Below the pieces are notes generated by a model. It was not told the origin of the DNA. It saw nothing but the letters and a program-made list of their open reading frames with translations, and ran no database searches. Shown piece after piece: positions 35,001 through 51,131 of a stretch of DNA of 64,000 nucleotides. The position numbers and the translations under genes are program-made. The stretch is from Solea solea (lineage: Eukaryota > Chordata > Actinopteri > Pleuronectiformes > Soleidae): the NCBI RefSeq assembly GCF_958295425.1, contig NC_081136.1:3063811-3127810 (forward strand). Direction: 5' to 3'. Position 1 is the first letter of the stretch, and each line of letters begins with the position of its first letter.

Positions 35001-37962
35001 ATACATAGTATTTTCAATTAAAAATAATGGATTTATTAGTATTTAATACGTGAAACAAGTCATCAAAAAGGTAAAAAAAACTAAAAACATACTTTTAAAT
35101 TAAAAAAATTAAGTTTTAGTGACAAATAATAATAATAATTATCAAATAATGAGATAATCATTATATAGTTGGCTAAAACAATTGCTATCTAGCTATCAGC
35201 TAAAAGCTAGCTTGCTTGGCAAAAACTGACAAAACTGAAGCAAAGTGACTCAGGTCTCACCAAAGTTTTCCTCTCGTCCTGCGTGTCCCTCTTGTTTTTG
35301 CAGGACAAAGGCATCAACCTGATCCACATCGAGTCTCGTCCATCGCGGATGAACACGAACGAGTATGAGTTCTTCATCAACGTGGACGCAAACTGCTCGC
35401 AGGCGCTGGACGAGGTCATCAACAGCCTGGGGACGCAAATCAGTGGCACCGTGCACGAGCTAACGCGCAACAAAGAGAAGGACACAGGTCAGTGTGTCTC
35501 CCTGTACTCGTCAGGAGTCCTCATGGAGACCAAACACTTGGTCCTAATGAGGCAGAACCTCATTTTGGCTAGGTTTAAAGTTGTTTTCTTGCCCCTGCTG
35601 GCAATTCAATATATTGCTATGTTTTATCAAATTGACTAGATTAGCTTGCTGGTTAGCTAACCTAGTTGTAACGCTAACACTAACTAATGGATAAAATGAG
35701 TTGTTACGTTGCGTAAAAAAAGCTCGAACATACTGTAAATGTAAATCTGTTGTAAAATGTTGTTCCCATTCCTGACTTAAGACTTTTCTGTCGTAATTCA
35801 CAAAAGAAGCTAATTTTATCTTAAACTTCTATGAAAACGGTTACCAAAAGAGTTCTTTTTGGTGCCATTCAGTAAATTTTTACTTTCAAATTGGTGTAGC
35901 ACTAAAAGATAACATTCCCCTTTTTATCTATAATCTTTGACTTGGTTTATTAGCATATAATTTCATATACGACACACAAGAATGTTTGTCTTGATGGCTT
36001 TAAATAAGACAAATGTACTTTACATGGCAAAGGCCGCCATTTTGTGCCACCATATCGCTACAAACCGGACCTTCAGCATATTTTTACGTGACAAAAGAGT
36101 TAAAAACATAATTAAAATCACAATTGTTTTTTGATTTTACAATAAATAAATGTATCAAAAAAATTAAAATTATCAGTAAAGTAAGATATTTGCCTTGTTT
36201 TAGCCACTAATTATTACATAATAAAACTGGCAAATGTAATTATTGGTATTTTAAGTAATAATTTGCATTTTTACTGGAAAAAAAAAGGTTTTTGATTAAA
36301 CTTAATTTCCGTTTCATAAAAGGACATAAAGACATAAAAGGGCCCAAATTTCATGCCTTTGGGGCAGCGTTTGGGAAATTGAAACTGAATTAATTTGACG
36401 AGTTGAAGCGAAAAGAGTGACGTCTTTCGTCCTCTGAGCCACACGCAGCTGAAATCATCATCCATTCATCAACAGTAGCCACACACACACTCCCAGTGTC
36501 GCCAATGAGACTGTGATGAGCCGTCGCTCTCGTCGACATCCTTTCATGAGTCTTTTTCCAGAATGACATTAGTTTAGCTGCTGAGGAGCAACAGGCGCGA
36601 CAGGAAACAGAGGAGCTCTGTGTCTGCACGCGAGGACAGAGGAGGACGCCAAGGTCACGGCACACAGAGACAGACAGGCCCACCATGATCTTCTCCTGAC
36701 ACCGAGGTCTTCTGGTCAGGGTCAAGTGGACCATGGTGGATTTTTTTATTTATGGCCTGTTGTCGAGACAGACTGTTTATGGAGGAGCCTGGCAGGGGCC
36801 CGTTGTCTCGCAGCGGGGCCCTCGAGGCTGGACCACACTGCATAAATGTAGATTAATGACCGGGCCCCAGTGTTTTCCTTCAGGGTCATAAATCCATATA
36901 AACTCGCAGATGCCAACTCATGTCATTTTCTGTGCAGCGTCAAAATGCCACAGCACAGAAAGAAACGCGATAATTAATCTCAGATTCGGGCACTGAATTA
37001 TTTCGTTATTTTAATCACCAGTGTGGAGACAATGCATCTTTTGTGGCTTCAGGAACAAAAAAAATAAAACCTAACGATTACTTGGTTAGCAAGCAAAATT
37101 CAACTAAATCTTGAGGAAATTCAGCGAGTAGATTTAAAATGAACCAATATTAAAATCCGTCCAAGATTTTCCTTTTTCTTCCAGTAAAATGTACTTTTTG
37201 AATGTTATTTTTGGCTTTTCTATGAAAAAAAAATAATAACAACATTTCAGTTTTTTGATTTTACAATTTATGTATTTGTATTGACATTATTCTGCACAGC
37301 ACACTGGTCAAACCTCTGTTTTTAATTGTGCTCCATATATAAAAGCTGAGTAATTCAGTAATTAAATTAAACCTTTATTTACCTGTGGACAGTGTTGATG
37401 ACATGAATGCCTTAATTGATTTTAACCTGAATAATCACACGAGGAGTAAAAACACTGATTATTGATGATTACTGATAACTGTTTCTGATCCTCCAGTGCC
37501 GTGGTTCCCTAATGACATCCAGGACTTGGACCGCTTTGCAAACCAGATCCTCAGTTATGGTTCTGAACTGGAGTCTGATCATCCGGTGAGGACTGATTCA
37601 CCCTGTCTGTATGTGTGTCTCACATCCTGCCTCTTCGTGTGTGTGTGTCTGTCTGTGTGTACATGTGTGTCTGTCTGTGTGTATGTGTACGTGTGTGTAC
37701 GTGTGCACATCCAGCCTCTGCATGTGTGTGTGTGCGCACACTTGTATTTAGGACACTTCCCCGGCATAAACACTGACCTTGTCAGGACCAGTCGTCCGCA
37801 TGGAGACCAAAACCTGGTCCTAGTGAGGCAGAACCTCATTTCTGAGGCGCTGGTTAAGTTTAGGACGAAAAATATGAATTGTGCTTAAGGTTAAGGTTAG
37901 TGTTAGTCATTAACTAGTTAGTGATAAGGCTAGTCAAATGTCCATAAAAGGATAGCAGTGTG

Positions 37963-38002
<40 letters not shown>

Positions 38003-41000
38003 AATGAATGAATGAATACTCAGGCCCACATGTTTTATGAAAGACAAGGCCGTGGTGGAGATGACAGGCCGCTCATGCTGCTGCTGCTGCTGCTGTCTTT
38101 TCTAATGGAAACTACCTGGACACACAAATGGATGTCATTGCTTTAATGGAGGCCCCTATAATTATAGATAATTGCCGTCTCTCGTCAGCGCCATTAAAGC
38201 GAGGCGTACTCGTCTGTCGGCTGAAGAACTCGCTACAAAGAGAGTTTCGATCATCTCAATATTCATCTGCGCGCTCTTTTTATCCGAGGACACAGAGTGA
38301 GTGCATAATGCTGCCAAAGGCCACGCAGGGCTGTTGTGCCTCAGCAGAGGATTTCCACTCTTTGATTCAGCTCAGAGCTCAGAGTGGGTGGGGGACGGGG
38401 ACGGGGGGGGAATCATGAGATCTAACATGTAACGTGTGTGTGTGTCTAGGGCTTCACAGACCCAGTGTACAGAGCCCGCAGGAAGGAGTTCGCCGACATC
38501 GCCTACAACTACAGACAGTAACTATCCTGAAGCTTTATATCCTACTTAAATCCATAACTTTCTGTGTCCCTTTACCACGACTGGAGAATCATAAGGGAAC
38601 ATATATATATATATATATAAAAATACAAATAAATAAAAAGCAATTCTTTTGAAGGATTAAATCGATATTTTTTTTGCTTCGTGAAAAGTGTTGTTTGAAA
38701 ATACTGACACAGATCTAATTCCATAAAATGGCAGCTTCATACTGATGAGTCCTGGCATTTAGCTGCACACAGACAAGAGTATTTATAAGTATATAAGGCA
38801 CAGGCCTCTGCCAAGTTGGCTTTACTTTACCACAACAAACCACTTATTTTAAATGTATGAAACTGCACACAGAGCCTGTGTTTTTGAAACAAACAAAAAA
38901 AATGAAACAATATTTTTTCCCCGTGTCAGTGGTCAGCCCGTCCCCAAAGTGGAGTACACAGAGGAGGAGAGAGCCACGTGGGGGAAGGTGTTCAGGGAGC
39001 TGAAGACTCTGTACCCGACTTACGCCTGCCGCGAGCACAACCGGGTCTTCCCCCTGCTGGAGAAATACTGTGGCTACAAGCAGGACAACATCCCGCAGCT
39101 GGAGGACGTCTCCCGCTTCCTGCAGTGTGAGTTCCCCACGTCTTATGAAGTTACTAAACAAATCTGACTCACTCATTCACTCACCCTTGTCCTCGCAGCG
39201 TGCACAGGCTTCCGTCTCCGCCCGGTCGCCGGCCTGCTCTCATCCCGCGACTTCCTGGCCGGACTGGCCTTCCGCGTCTTCCATTCCACGCAGTACATCC
39301 GCCACAGCTCCAAGCCCAGATACACACCTGAGCCGTGAGTGTGAACCTATAATAAAAAAAAAAATACAATAATACGCTTAAAAAGTCGTACATTTGTGAA
39401 AGAGTAATCTGTGTCCGTGTCGCAGGGACATCTGCCACGAGCTCCTGGGACACGTTCCGTTGTTTGCCGACCCGGGTTTTGCCCAGTTCTCACAGGTAAC
39501 ACACAACTTTTTTTAATTTATTTACTTATCCCGTTCTGATGTTTTTATCGTACTTGACCACAAATGACGTCCTTCTGGTCAGGAAATCGGACTGGCCTCC
39601 CTCGGCGCCCCTGATGAGTACATTGAGAAGTTGGCTACAGTAAGCGCTGCACACAAGACAGAGATTTGGTTTCTCAGTTATGATCATCTATTTCTGTGTA
39701 TGTTACTGATGCTTTACGCAAAAAATTTTGACGTTAAGGTCATATTTTTTCGGGGCCCTAAAAGTTCTGATGTTTGAAAAGCTCTAAACTTTGAGTCCCT
39801 AACGTTAAAGATCAGGTCACCAAAGAAATCCCATTTCCTACTGCACAAAAAACAGTTTTAATCCCAGGTTTACATGGGATTAAACTTCCAAGCCAAATGA
39901 CTCTGTGAATGAAAAAATGAAAGGTTTTTAATAAACCATTCATTTCACAGTCTCTGTTTTCTTGTTTTCTTGGGGGCATTTTCCACACGGAAACACAACT
40001 TGCCCCCACCCCCACCCAAAATGACTATAAATGCTGTAGTATATATACCAGGCCTGTAACAACACCGCCACAAAAAAACAGAAGAAGTCGTAAAGTATCC
40101 GTACATAAATCGTGACGACGTCTAGCTGTGTTCAGGGTTGGGTTAGAGAGGAGGGGCTATGACATCATATATTGGTCGTGCTTGCCTCCAAAACCTGTGC
40201 GGATAAAAAGCTGATAAGATACAAAACAAATCGCATTTTGCTGTAATATCTGTTAAAATGGTGCATTAACAATTTAAAATAAAAAAAACTAAAAGTTTTA
40301 TTCAGAAAAAACACAAGTCTTTGTCTCAATGTCCAAAAAAAGGCCAAAAAAATTGACAACTGTCCAATAGTCCTGGACTTGTGTGCTGAAACCCTTGCTT
40401 TTCTGATTTATACTCTGAGTGTTCTTCCTCAGGTTTACTGGTTCACCGTGGAGTTCGGTCTGTGCAAGCAGGGATCTGAGATCAAAGCTTACGGCGCTGG
40501 ACTGCTGTCATCGTTCGGAGAGCTGCAGGTAAAGAGCCAGACGAATATTTCAGTGCTGGCCCTCCCGCCCGTCTCTTCTCACAGCCACGTCCACCCCTGT
40601 AGCACAACTGCAGCGGGTGCTGGCAGTGGGTTAGTGGTCCACTCGCTTTCCAGGTTCATTATGTCAGTGGGTGAGAAGCCGCAGAGCGTGAGCAAAGAGC
40701 AAAGAGGTTCACTGGGGTAAGAGAAGGAGGATGAGCAGGTCACAAGTTACATCAGGAGAGGATGTGCACAACAAAAGTCCAGAGTCATGCCGCACTTCCT
40801 GTAGGTACACTGATGGGAATGGCCATTGAGAAATAATAAACAGTAGAAAAAAGGTAGCATTAAATTTATGGCATCTTAAGTATATGTTTGGCATGTTATC
40901 TCGCTCTCCTACACCAAATTCCATTGAGAAAACCAGTGATTTTAGCTCACGGGAACACAGTAGCTTCTGGTCCACTGCTGCCTCTTGTGGTCAGTTTGTG

Positions 41001-42547
41001 TCACTAAGGTTAACCCAAACAAAGGATTTCAAATACTGAAGTCCCAAAATAAGACATTTGAACTGAGCGACTAAGGCGACAGTGGATCGGCGACTCCTGC
41101 GTGCTGTGATGTTAAATTGCTGATTTTTCTCAATGGGCTTTGGTGCAGAGGAGAGATGACATTTCAAGCATGAAAAGGTCGACTAGCTGCGTGAAGGTGA
41201 GGAGCGAGAGATCCACAAAGAGGCGGAGCTAGAGATCCAAAAAGAGGTGGTCCCTCTCTGTTCCTGACAATAATAATGCCCCGCCCCCAAAGGACGGGAA
41301 CGCTAATGGCAGCAGAGAACACAACTAAATCACTAACAGCAGATTTAAATATTTCCCCTTTTCTTTACCGTTTCTTTTTTCAGTACTCCTTGACAGATAA
41401 GCCCCAGGTCTTGCCCTTTGACCCCGAGAAGACCAGCATCCAGAAATACCCAATCACAGAGTATCAGCCAATTTACTTTGTGGCCGAGAGCTTTGAGGAC
41501 GCCAAAGAGAAAGTCAGGTGAGTATTTACCATAACTCCATCATCATCATCATCATCGTCGTCGTCACCCTGTTAAACAATGGACGTCTTTTTGTGTGTCT
41601 GCAGAAAATTCGCAGGGACTATTCCCCGACCTTTCACGGTGCGATACAACCCTTACACCCAGAGCGTGGAAGTGCTGGACAACACCCAGCGGCTCAGAAA
41701 CTTAGCCGACAGCATCGGCAGTGAGTATCGCGCCACGATTTTCCGCAACTCTACGCCGGTTGGGTCATTACTCTAGCTCCTCCTCAACGTGGGCGGAGAT
41801 AGCATGGTTGTGTGAAACTGTTGTCAGCGTTCTAGCTAGCGCGTGGAAGCGTATCAGCCAGTTGTGCTACGATGTGCGGCCGAAAATTGGAGGACCGTTG
41901 CGTTAATTTCGCTTATCAACTAGTCAGGTATTTTGACTGGAATACTTCCTCACAAATTTTACTAGTATCGTTATTTGAAATTTTTGCTATAGATTGCGCA
42001 CACATCGGCAGGAATACCGTTCAGCCCCACAACTCACGATATTAGCAGCACGTAACATCTCCCACCGTAAGGATTACGAGCGAACAGAACAATTACATAA
42101 ATGTGTCAATCGCTCAGCTGATGGTTTATTTCTAATTCAAATTTCAGTTAACGAACATTTTTTCAATTTTAGTTTTCTTTAGATTTTCTTAACTTGAATA
42201 ACCTCGGTACCAGGTTCTATCACTAATGGAAAAGAGAAACGAAAAAGCGCGAGTAGAGCCGCACTGCGCTGGGTCGCAATACAACTGAAAAGTGAGCTGA
42301 AGTCGTGGCATTGCGATAAAAGGTATCTGTGACGACTTTTTCCTGGTTGTGAAAGGCGGTTGCATTGATAATATTATATTAAATTATGTAAACTGATTAA
42401 AAAAAAGTAGCCCAGGGAAACAAACTGTCTGCAAAAACGTCCAGCTATGAATTATTTAAAGCCATAAACTGTAGATTATTTCCATTCTTTTTGTTTATTT
42501 CAGGTGAAATGGGGAAACTGTGTGAAGCTCTGAGGAAACTGGCGTAA
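28783..42547 (+). CDS. pah: Phenylalanine 4-hydroxylase, 13 coding exons, 461 aa
   Basis: Cytosolic tetrahydrobiopterin- and iron-dependent enzyme converting phenylalanine to tyrosine. Coding exons: 28783-28860, 30042-30158, 35304-35487, 37497-37585, 38450-38517, 38930-39126, 39199-39334, 39426-39495, 39583-39639, 40433-40528, 41384-41517, 41605-41720, 42504-42547; all have GT/AG ends and join in frame. Exons 3-12 match the human PAH exon lengths as I know them (184, 89, 68, 197, 136, 70, 57, 96, 134, 116). Order: N-terminal tail with RRRGS (Ser31, the likely PKA site), ACT domain with the allosteric GAL (55-57) and IESRP (74-78) motifs, catalytic domain with HELLGH (iron ligands His294 and His299) and Glu339 in FTVEFGL, and a C-terminal tetramerisation helix. 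It is nine residues longer than human PAH, all at the N-terminus. Isoleucine 388 sits where human PAH has Val379 and TH has Asp, so it reads as PAH and not TH. Confidence 0.97.
28979..29006. repeat. (CA)14 microsatellite in pah intron 1
   Basis: Uninterrupted CA tract just after exon 1. Confidence 0.95.
29414..29505 (+). repeat. Dispersed repeat family A, copy 2 (pah intron 1)
   Basis: Has AGTAGTCCTCATGGAGATCA and CCTGGTCCTAATGAGGCAGA with the GGTTAAGTTTAG end, matching 6684-6836. Confidence 0.8.
30272..30306. repeat. 35-base palindrome in pah intron 2
   Basis: Bases 30272-30288 are the exact reverse complement of 30290-30306 (17 of 17) with a single central A. Each arm holds GTCGAC and CATGGGG. 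It lies 114 bases after exon 2. Confidence 0.95.
30550..30640 (+). repeat. Dispersed element family C, end fragment (pah intron 2)
   Basis: CCAGGGACCTTGG, TTCAAGGACTTTCCAGGACC and CAAGGACCAAATGTGCCGAT match the left end of the 25270-25840 element. It then stops at a poly(T) run. Confidence 0.6.
30641..32335. other. pah intron 2 interior, nothing coding
   Basis: No exon-like segment. Ordinary AT-rich intron with a C/T-rich patch at 32085-32140. Confidence 0.5.
32338..32420. repeat. Fragment of an ATTCAAGATTCTTTATTG-type repeat
   Basis: AGATTCAAGATTCTTTATTG and TTATGCAAGCATAACAAAAT are phrases known from the 3' region of a common teleost interspersed element. Confidence 0.45.
32925..32965 (-). 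repeat. Dispersed repeat family A, inverted partial copy (pah intron 2)
   Basis: ACCAGGTCTCCATGAGGACT is the reverse complement of the family A core. Confidence 0.65.
33357..33644. mobile_element. MITE-like element with 12-base terminal inverted repeats (pah intron 2)
   Basis: Starts GTGCGTTCCATT (33357-33368) and ends AATGGAACGCAC (33632-33643), exact inverted repeats, about 288 bases long, with no ORF. A fragment of its right half recurs at 38671-38735. Overlapping its left end is a 12-base-arm hairpin (33346-33357 with 33364-33375). No clear target-site duplication is seen. Confidence 0.65.
33690..33845 (-). repeat. Dispersed repeat family E, partial (pah intron 2)
   Basis: GGCGATTTAATG, GACGAATTAATCATCAAC and TCGATTACTGCAGCTCCAGT resemble the end of the teleost repeat that reads GCTGCAACTAACGATTA in the other direction. 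Relatives are at 48765-49015, 61786-62330 and 63325-63410. Confidence 0.5.
35505..35590 (+). repeat. Dispersed repeat family A, copy 3 (pah intron 3)
   Basis: GGAGTCCTCATGGAGACCAA and TTGGTCCTAATGAGGCAGAA, starting only about 17 bases after the exon 3 donor site. Confidence 0.8.
35600..37490. other. pah intron 3 interior, nothing coding
   Basis: AT-rich except for a more GC-rich part at 36400-36850 holding short open frames that match no family. That part could be regulatory. Confidence 0.5.
37776..37998 (+). repeat. Dispersed repeat family A, copy 4, ending in (TG)n (pah intron 4)
   Basis: Longest copy: GACCTTGTCAGGACCAGTCG, CCTGGTCCTAGTGAGGCAGA, GGTTAAGTTTAGGACGAAAA, CATTAACTAGTTAGT, then a TG tract at 37969-37998. 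Confidence 0.8.
38075..38230. promoter_or_regulatory. Candidate regulatory block in pah intron 4
   Basis: After a CTG repeat (38075-38095) comes unique-looking DNA with TCATTGCTTTAATGGAGG, CCTATAATTATAGATAATTG and GCGCCATTAAAGCGAGG. Homeodomain-like words cluster. Enhancer function is only inferred. Confidence 0.25.
38671..38740 (+). repeat. Fragment of the 33357-33644 MITE (pah intron 5)
   Basis: TGCTTCGTGAAAAGTGTTGT and TTGAAAATACTGACACAGAT then CTAATTCCATAAA match 33548-33601 of the intron 2 element with a few differences. Confidence 0.7.
39930..40240 (+). repeat. Dispersed repeat family D, copy 3 (pah intron 9)
   Basis: ATGCTGTAGTATATATACCA, GGCCTGTAAC, GAGGGGCTATGACATCATAT and GCGGATAAAAAGCTGATAAG are collinear with 7140-7470. 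Confidence 0.65.
41730..42480. other. pah intron 12, nothing coding
   Basis: Last pah intron. No exon-like segment or repeat I can name. The donor GTGAGT is at 41721 and the acceptor TTATTTCAG ends at 42503. Confidence 0.6.
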
Positions 42548-42951
42548 AAAAAACGTGTGAAGAGAGAACCAAGGACTCGCCCGACCATCATCACCACTTT
42601 CTTTTTTTCTATAATCAAGTATTATTAGTCATAACTAATTACCTTGTATGATTTTGCAAAATGAGTTATTTGTATCTAAACCAATACAGCATTTACTGTG
42701 TAATCCATAAAGTGGTTAAAAACGTTGAGGACAGGCGTGGACATGACATTTGACCGCTCAAATGTTGTATAACCATTATTGAAATATAAATGTATACGCA
42801 TCTAAAATAAGAGTGTCATCTACGACGGCATATTCTTGACTTGATTTTTTAAAAATTGGAAAGCATTTCGAGAGATTTTCTGTCTTTTTTGGATGACATT
42901 TTACTTTGGATTGTTTCAATATTTGTAATATGCATGAAATTCATTCAGTGA

Positions 42952-42961
42952 AATAAATAAA
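42952..42961 (+). terminator. pah polyadenylation signal
   Basis: Two overlapping AATAAA hexamers (42952-42957 and 42956-42961), about 405 bases after the stop codon, followed by a GT-rich stretch TTGGTTTTGTCTTC. They mark the likely 3' end of pah about 0.7 kb before the th2 TATA box. Confidence 0.75.
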
Positions 42962-42979
42962 TATTGTTTTCTTTGGACG

Positions 42980-43550
42980 TCTTGGTTTTGTCTTCATTGT
43001 TTTCAAGTTTACTAAATAATACTGTTACTTAAGTATTTTAAAGGCACTCAAAATTTCAGCTTTTAAATAAACTAGCATTAATTTAAGTGGTATAAATTTG
43101 ACCATAATAGGAAAAACAGAAAAACATTTGAAAAAAAATTACTTGTATATTATATAATAAATCATTTTCTGACTACCAGCCAATATTTTTTGGCTTTTGT
43201 GTGTGACGATAGAGAAGATTATGCTCTGCCGTGATAATAAAACTAAGATATTTGTAAATTCATGTAAAGTCATATTTATTGTTGCTTTCAAACTTTATTT
43301 AAGTTGTCACTGAACTGTATTTTTTTTTTGGGGTGCAGTAACATTGAACTGCTTCTTTAAAAAATAACAATAAAATAAAAATGAATCTGGGAAAAAACCT
43401 GTTAAACATCAATGAAATCAAATAAATAAATAAATATTATGACGTAACATTGATGTTTTGGTTGAGTGCGTTTGTTTTAAAGTACAAAGCTGTTTCCTCT
43501 CATGGTCACAGTCACATAAATGTGCACTATTTTTATCTCATAATTGATGG
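42980..43550. other. pah-th2 intergenic spacer
   Basis: AT-rich spacer without ORFs. TGACGTAA (43440-43447) is a CRE-like half site of the kind found in TH promoters. (AAAT)n-type sequence is at 43420-43436. Confidence 0.5.
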
Positions 43551-43554
43551 AATA

Positions 43555-43698
43555 TAATGACGCAGGCAGTCGCCAAAAAAGGCCAAACGCACGCGTTGTC
43601 CCTATATTTGTGTGTGTGTGTGTGTGTCCTCCACCACCCGGAAGGGACAGAGTATATAAACCTGTCCCTGCACCGGTGCCGGTTCATAAACCGCTGAC
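43555..43698 (+). promoter_or_regulatory. th2 core promoter and short 5' UTR
   Basis: TATATAA at 43653-43659 sits 40-46 bases before the ATG at 43699, so transcription probably starts about 15 bases before the ATG, giving a very short leader. The TATA box lies in the loop of an 8-base inverted repeat (AGGGACAG 43643-43650, CTGTCCCT 43662-43669). A TG tract (43609-43627) and TGACGCAGG (43558-43566) lie upstream. Confidence 0.7.
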
Positions 43699-49269
<5,571 letters not shown>

Positions 49270-49417
49270 AACTGGGAGGAGACTTTCTATTCAGGGTTGG
49301 GACGGATGGAGACCTGCCACTAAAGATCAAATGATGACAAACAACACAAAAAATATGAAAAATGTAGTCACCTTCTCGAGGTTCCACAGAGCTGTTTGTG
49401 TGTACAATGTAAAAAGA

Positions 49418-49423
49418 AATAAA
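49418..49423 (+). terminator. th2 polyadenylation signal
   Basis: AATAAA about 150 bases after the stop codon at 49267-49269, followed by T-rich sequence. Confidence 0.75.
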
Positions 49424-49499
49424 CGTTTATTTTCATGAGGAAGTCTTCACCTTTCTTCCATGTTCTTAAAATGTCTCATTCATAAAAAACAACAAAAAA

Positions 49500-50225
49500 A
49501 ACAGTGACCTTGATCTTTGAAGTGAGTCCAAATGAACGCTTGGCAAGGAAGCCCAGACCATCCTCTCCCTAGACACTTCTACCAGCTCCTCTGGGGGGAT
49601 TCTAAGGCGTTCCAAGGCCAGCTGAGAGACATAATCCCTCCAGTGTGTCGTGGGTCGGCCCTGGGGTCTTCTGTCAGAAGGAAATGCCTGAAACACCTCC
49701 CCAGTGAGGCTCCAGGGGGCGTCCTAACCAGATGCCCAAACCACCTCAGCTGGCGGAGCAGTGGTTCTACTCTGAGCTCCTTCCGTTTGCTCGGAAATTT
49801 TAAGAAAGTCCCTCAAGGTCTTTCTGAGATCTTTGCATTCACAAGGTCACAGTGGCCTTGACCCTGGACCTTCAACAACCAAAATCCGTTCAGTTTAACT
49901 TGGGAGTCCAGGTGAATCTTTGTGCCAAATTTGCAAAGATTCTCTGGTGGTGTTCCTGAGATAAGACAGGTTTGACACCCAAAATATAATAACTTCATCC
50001 ATGAGTCCAAATGAAGGTATTTCTGAGATCTTGCATTTACAGAGTCTAACATGTTCTGTAAAGTCAGGCTGACCTTGACCAAAGAAATTCAGCCCCCAAA
50101 ATCTGTTCAGATCAACATGGAGGCAAGTGAACATTGAAGACATTTTGTGAAGGCGTTCTGGAGATATCGTCTTCACAAGAATGGGCTGGATGGACGGATG
50201 ACCAAAAAACATAAAACCTCCTGCC
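49500..50225. repeat. Composite repeat with internal duplicated units
   Basis: Two related units are visible: one with CAGTGGCCTTGACCCTGG ... AAAATCCGTTCAGTTTAAC ... TTCCTGAGATA (49848-49965) and one with GCTGACCTTGACC ... AAAATCTGTTCAG ... GTTCTGGAGATATCG (50068-50169). It ends with CACAAGAATGGGCTGGATGG and ACGGATGACC, the known end of a common teleost repeat. The opening GAGTCCAAATGAACG (49524-49538) seems to be split from the rest by the retrotransposon fragment at 49535-49790. Confidence 0.65.
49535..49790 (-). mobile_element. Non-LTR retrotransposon 3' fragment (C-terminus of reverse transcriptase ORF)
   Basis: Read on the minus strand the frame at 49466-49696 gives FQAFPSDRRPQGRPTTHWRD followed by YVSQLALERL and PPEELVEVSRERMVWASL. 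The pattern GRP-T-WRDY...LAxERLxxPPEELxEVxxER is the familiar end of LINE polymerase ORFs in fish. Only this end remains; the copy is inactive. Confidence 0.75.
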
Positions 50226-50570
50226 ACCTGCATGAAACAAAAAAATAAAATGTGTCAAAGGCAGAGACGTTCAGTGTTTCTCCTGCAGGAGAGGGTACCA
50301 CTACAATACAAGGTTTTAGGCCACTTTCTGGCTTTCACATCCAAACCAAAACATTTTCCATTTGGAAAATTCTTGGAACCCATTTATATTCATGCATTAT
50401 TAAGTAAAGGGAAGGAGCTAATTATGAATGATTTAAGTATAATGTTCCCTCTGCTGGTCAAGGCCAGAGCCAGCACTGGGGCCCAGCACATCAGTAGGGT
50501 CCAGGTCACCAGAACCTCACAGCCGACCACAGCATGGTCCACGGAGCTGCACTGCTGACAGACGCTCTTC
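50226..50570. other. th2-nup37 intergenic DNA, nothing seen
   Basis: No gene or named repeat. The only notable word is CAGAGCCAGCACTGGGGCCC at 50464-50483. Confidence 0.4.
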
Positions 50571-50575
50571 TCTCT

Positions 50576-50894
50576 TTATTTCTCTTCTTCTGTGCCACAG
50601 GAGAATTTGGCCCTCTGGGTTTTCTGTCGGGCGTCCAGTGTTTTGATCTCCACACGGGCAACAATGCATATCAGAGCTGCGCACGTCAAAGCATCTCTTT
50701 GAAGAGACAGAATCCTCTCTGCCTGCGGGGCCTCGTAAAGCATCAACACCAGTGGCATGGTAGCTGGCTGGCATACCCTTCCGTCAACCACCTTGTTGTG
50801 GAAAGCCTGCCATAATTCCACTGTACAGTAAATCACAGCCTTGCTGCAGCCTCGCTGGGAAAGCCTGTGTTTGCAGAGTCGTGAAAACTCTGAA
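50576..50894 (-). other. Exon-like open frame of unknown identity
   Basis: On the minus strand a good acceptor (CCTCCTCTTTCTTCAG, ending at about 50895) leads into a frame open for about 106 codons that closes at a TAA lying inside AATAAA at about 50576. The layout is that of a last exon. The protein, with SRLCKHRLSQRGCSKAVIYC and later VARVEIKTLDARQK, matches no family I know. The plus strand also has an acceptor-like site (TTCTTCTGTGCCACAG ending at 50600). It may be a noncoding-RNA exon, an unrecognised gene end or chance. Confidence 0.3.
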
Positions 50895-51115
50895 GAAAGA
50901 GGAGGAAAAAAAGGGATAAAGCAAGTGGAAGGTAAAGAGTGATCTAGTGCTTGACAAGTGTGTTGTGACATGCATATATACACACACGCTCCAATGTCAA
51001 GTCAAACATTTAATGATTTATTTTATGCCGCTCAACTTCCAGCACTCCCAAATTCGCAAATCCCCAATAAAACTAGTGCCAGAACGTGATTCTGCGGGGC
51101 ACTAAAGAAAAAGCA

Positions 51116-51131
51116 CGTTGCCGTGGCAACG
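51116..51131. promoter_or_regulatory. Palindromic RFX X-box
   Basis: CGTTGCCGTGGCAACG is a perfect 16-base palindrome fitting the RFX factor X-box (GTTGCC.TGGCAAC). Near-matches GTCGCCACGGCAAC are at 6550-6565 and 20644-20660. Function is inferred from the motif. Confidence 0.5.
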
